A stretch of DNA of 16,065 bases from DCFW01 sp963790715. GTDB taxonomy: Bacteria > Bacteroidota > Bacteroidia > Bacteroidales > Bacteroidaceae. The notes under the pieces are model-generated. The model was given only the letters and a program-made list of their open reading frames with translations, did not search any database and was not told the origin of the DNA. This document shows, piece after piece, positions 14,413 to 16,065 of this stretch. The stretch's first letter is position 1, and each line of letters opens with the position of its first letter. The DNA lies in contig CAWBPN010000017.1 in assembly GCA_963790715.1 (NCBI GenBank), positions 1 through 16,065 on the forward strand, written 5' to 3'. The position numbers and the translations under genes were made by a program.

Positions 14413-15954
14413 TTATATATTCCAGTTGGGCGTGAGAATTGTATATTTTGGGACCGATTTGTTTTGATTCCCAAATTTTGCAATCACAGATTGGATATTT
14501 CTCAAGATAATCAGCATTTCAATAAGGTTATGAAGAAGTTCTCTTAGGAACTTCATCACGTTTTTCGTGAAATAGCACGCACATGTCCATGACTCACCCT
14601 TATCAGGCAACTTTGCTCTGATATTGTTGGCCCTGTAGATTCTCTTGCCGGTTCCGAAAGTTGCTTCTATTTCATTTCTCTCACCAACATTCTTAGCCAT
14701 CTTCTCCTGATATACCCTGGTCAGTTGATCCTTCGATGGACGTCCTAAGGGCTTTCCCGCTATTTCTATTTTCAACAACTTTAGAATACGACGATTCTTT
14801 CGGTTCATATAGATTTTATCAGCTTCGAATTTCTTGGGCTGGCAGCCAAATCGTTTCTTGTAGGCTCTCAGGTGGAGTATCAAGTCTTCACACTCATTAT
14901 AAGCATCCCAGCTATGGTGATCAATAAAGGTGTAGCCATTGACTATGCAGGCACCGATCTTTGCTCCGAACTCAGTTTTGTTACGTGCCTTGCCTCTTAC
15001 TATGGGTCTGACATGAGGTTGGAAGATACTGACGATACGGTCAGCGCATTCATGGATTCCAGACTTGAACATCCCCTTCTGCTGATGATACATCTTGAGA
15101 ACCGTTACAAACAGCTTCCGGTCATGTGGATTGAGAGACTCAAATACTTCTGTAGTGTGGTTACCGATGATGTCAAGACAGGTACTGATATTGCGATACA
15201 ACATTGTCAATAGATATTCAAGGCACCCATGTATCTTCTTCTTAGACTTTGAACGCAACTTGATGACATTGAGATATCTTGAGTGGATTTCTTTCAGATG
15301 TGTTTTGGGGCGGGGGAGCCCGTACTTCTCACAGATGCGGTCTATAATCCTGTCGATCACCTTTACTCCGTCATGTACCAGGTCCAGATCTGTCGGGAAT
15401 TTCATCTCTGCATCTGCGCAAGTGGCATCCACCTTCAGTGTTCCTTGATGGTTCGGGTCTTCATCAGTCTCTTCGGATGCTGATGTCGGGCTGTCTGCTG
15501 CTGTACCTTTCGGATTGTTGTCCTGATCCTTCTTCTTCTCTTCTGCTATCTTGAGTTGTAACTTCAGTAGAGACTCGCTCATATTGTTGAAGTCATCATT
15601 GCCGATACGCTTGCGGATGGTTACGAACAATGATGAATCAAATACCGGCTTATCTGTAAACTCGCTTAAACCTAGCATATACTGCATATAGGGATTCTCA
15701 CGTATGGCTTGGATTGTCTCTTCGTCTGACAGGTTCATCTTATGCTTTACCACCAAAGCACCTATGATTACTCTGGCAGGCTTATTGCTTGCGCCACCAT
15801 GTTGATTGTTCAGCCGGACATTATAGACCTTCTCGATCTCATCCCAAGGAAGAGTATCACCCAATTTTACCCAGCGGTTATTTTTGGGCAAGCTCTCAAG
15901 GGATGACTTGAAAGTTTCCAAAGCAAGCTGTTTATATTGTGAACTATACTGCAT
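14413..15954 (-). CDS. DDE transposase of an IS5/IS1182-type element
   Basis: A protein of 513 residues. The N-terminal DUF772-like domain (about 40-125) has RVIIGALVVKHKMNLSDEETI and NPYMQYMLGL. A charged linker (about 140-168) precedes the catalytic domain with D176 (LKVDAT), D379 (FEADKIYMNRKNR) and E430 (NEIEATFGTGKR). The C-terminal tail ends with its stop codon inside the left terminal repeat. The frame extends to a GTG at 15972, but the promoter box at 15974-15981 lies right there, so ATG 15954 (MQYSSQYKQL) is the start. No frameshift or internal stop is seen. I cannot separate IS1182 from the IS5 group by eye; both names are used for this type in Bacteroidota. Confidence 0.9.
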   Translation of the reverse strand: MQYSSQYKQLALETFKSSLESLPKNNRWVKLGDTLPWDEIEKVYNVRLNNQHGGASNKPARVIIGALVVKHKMNLSDEETIQAIRENPYMQYMLGLSEFTDKPVFDSSLFVTIRKRIGNDDFNNMSESLLKLQLKIAEEKKKDQDNNPKGTAADSPTSASEETDEDPNHQGTLKVDATCADAEMKFPTDLDLVHDGVKVIDRIIDRICEKYGLPRPKTHLKEIHSRYLNVIKLRSKSKKKIHGCLEYLLTMLYRNISTCLDIIGNHTTEVFESLNPHDRKLFVTVLKMYHQQKGMFKSGIHECADRIVSIFQPHVRPIVRGKARNKTEFGAKIGACIVNGYTFIDHHSWDAYNECEDLILHLRAYKKRFGCQPKKFEADKIYMNRKNRRILKLLKIEIAGKPLGRPSKDQLTRVYQEKMAKNVGERNEIEATFGTGKRIYRANNIRAKLPDKGESWTCACYFTKNVMKFLRELLHNLIEMLIILRNIQSVIAKFGNQNKSVPKYTILTPNWNI

Positions 15955-15973
15955 TTTACTTCGTTTTAACACA

Positions 15974-15981
15974 CAAAGTTA
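15974..15981 (-). promoter_or_regulatory. Transposase promoter -7 box
   Basis: TAACTTTG on the minus strand, fitting TAnnTTTG, 19 bp before ATG 15954. The element thus carries its own promoter about 85 bp inside its right end. Confidence 0.45.
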
Positions 15982-16065
15982 CAACTTTTTTCTTAAATAG
16001 GCAAAATTAATACAACATAAGTTGGTAATAATCAGTCGAATAGATATAATATGGGTAATTCAGCA

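Larger units (their letters stand above)
14401..16065 (-). mobile_element. IS5/IS1182-like insertion sequence, right end at window edge
   Basis: Matching inverted ends TGCTGAATTA at 14406-14415 and TAATTCAGCA at 16056-16065 enclose one long transposase gene. The left end may extend outward to GGGTC at 14401; the right outer bases lie beyond the window, so exact length (at least 1,660 bp) and target duplication cannot be read. The transposase frame is whole, so the element may still be active. Confidence 0.8.

Noticed and set aside
14872..15448. Plus-strand frames of 113-117 codons
   Set aside because: They lie wholly antisense to the intact transposase and have no promoter or protein-like pattern.

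Overview
The window looks like an AT-rich chromosomal stretch from a member of the Bacteroidales (Bacteroides/Prevotella/Parabacteroides type). The grounds are: promoters of the Bacteroidota form TAnnTTTG in front of nearly every gene; A/T-rich leaders that mostly lack Shine-Dalgarno sequences; and typical gene families, namely an outer-membrane barrel with a DTSRFG-type tail, a long TlpA-like thioredoxin protein, a VapE/DUF3874 protein and an orphan CarboxypepD_reg protein. The genus cannot be fixed from this sequence.

Layout. Positions 1-282 hold the 3' end of an unrecognised gene. Positions 272-3033 (minus) form a co-directional set: histidine kinase, OmpR-family response regulator 7 bp behind it, then a small secreted barrel-like protein whose gene is frameshifted. 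Divergent to the kinase, at 3180-5249, is a large outer-membrane beta-barrel gene; the shared intergenic region carries two facing promoters, a 10-bp-period direct repeat that suits an OmpR-type regulator, and a dyad. At 5356-5786 lies a 431-bp internally deleted IS982-family element with intact 19-bp ends, stopping 17 bp before a secreted thioredoxin-fold gene (5804-7756), which is followed by a small 12-cysteine DUF3795 protein.

Positions 8118-10826 are the most accessory-looking part. They hold three 22-bp-spaced direct repeats, a VapE-type P-loop ATPase/DUF3874 gene on the minus strand with a very good promoter, and then about 1 kb without genes. That kilobase is crowded with dyads and with nine A- or T-tracts spaced about 22 bp apart, separated by related CGTAGC-type words that form long, competing hairpins. 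This is the least explained structure in the window.

Positions 10827-14134 carry a GT9-family glycosyltransferase (minus), a divergent secreted CarboxypepD_reg protein driven by a near-identical mirrored promoter, and a CPBP-family membrane protease, closed by a strong hairpin terminator. From about 14401 to the right edge is an apparently intact IS5/IS1182-like element whose right terminal repeat coincides with the window edge.

Working together: the kinase/regulator pair plausibly controls itself, the barrel gene and the broken small barrel gene, as an envelope-sensing unit. The thioredoxin and DUF3795 genes may form a small redox pair now lying under an insertion-sequence end. The VapE gene and its structured upstream region may be the remnant or core of a mobile or phage-related element. 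These functional links are inferences from arrangement only.
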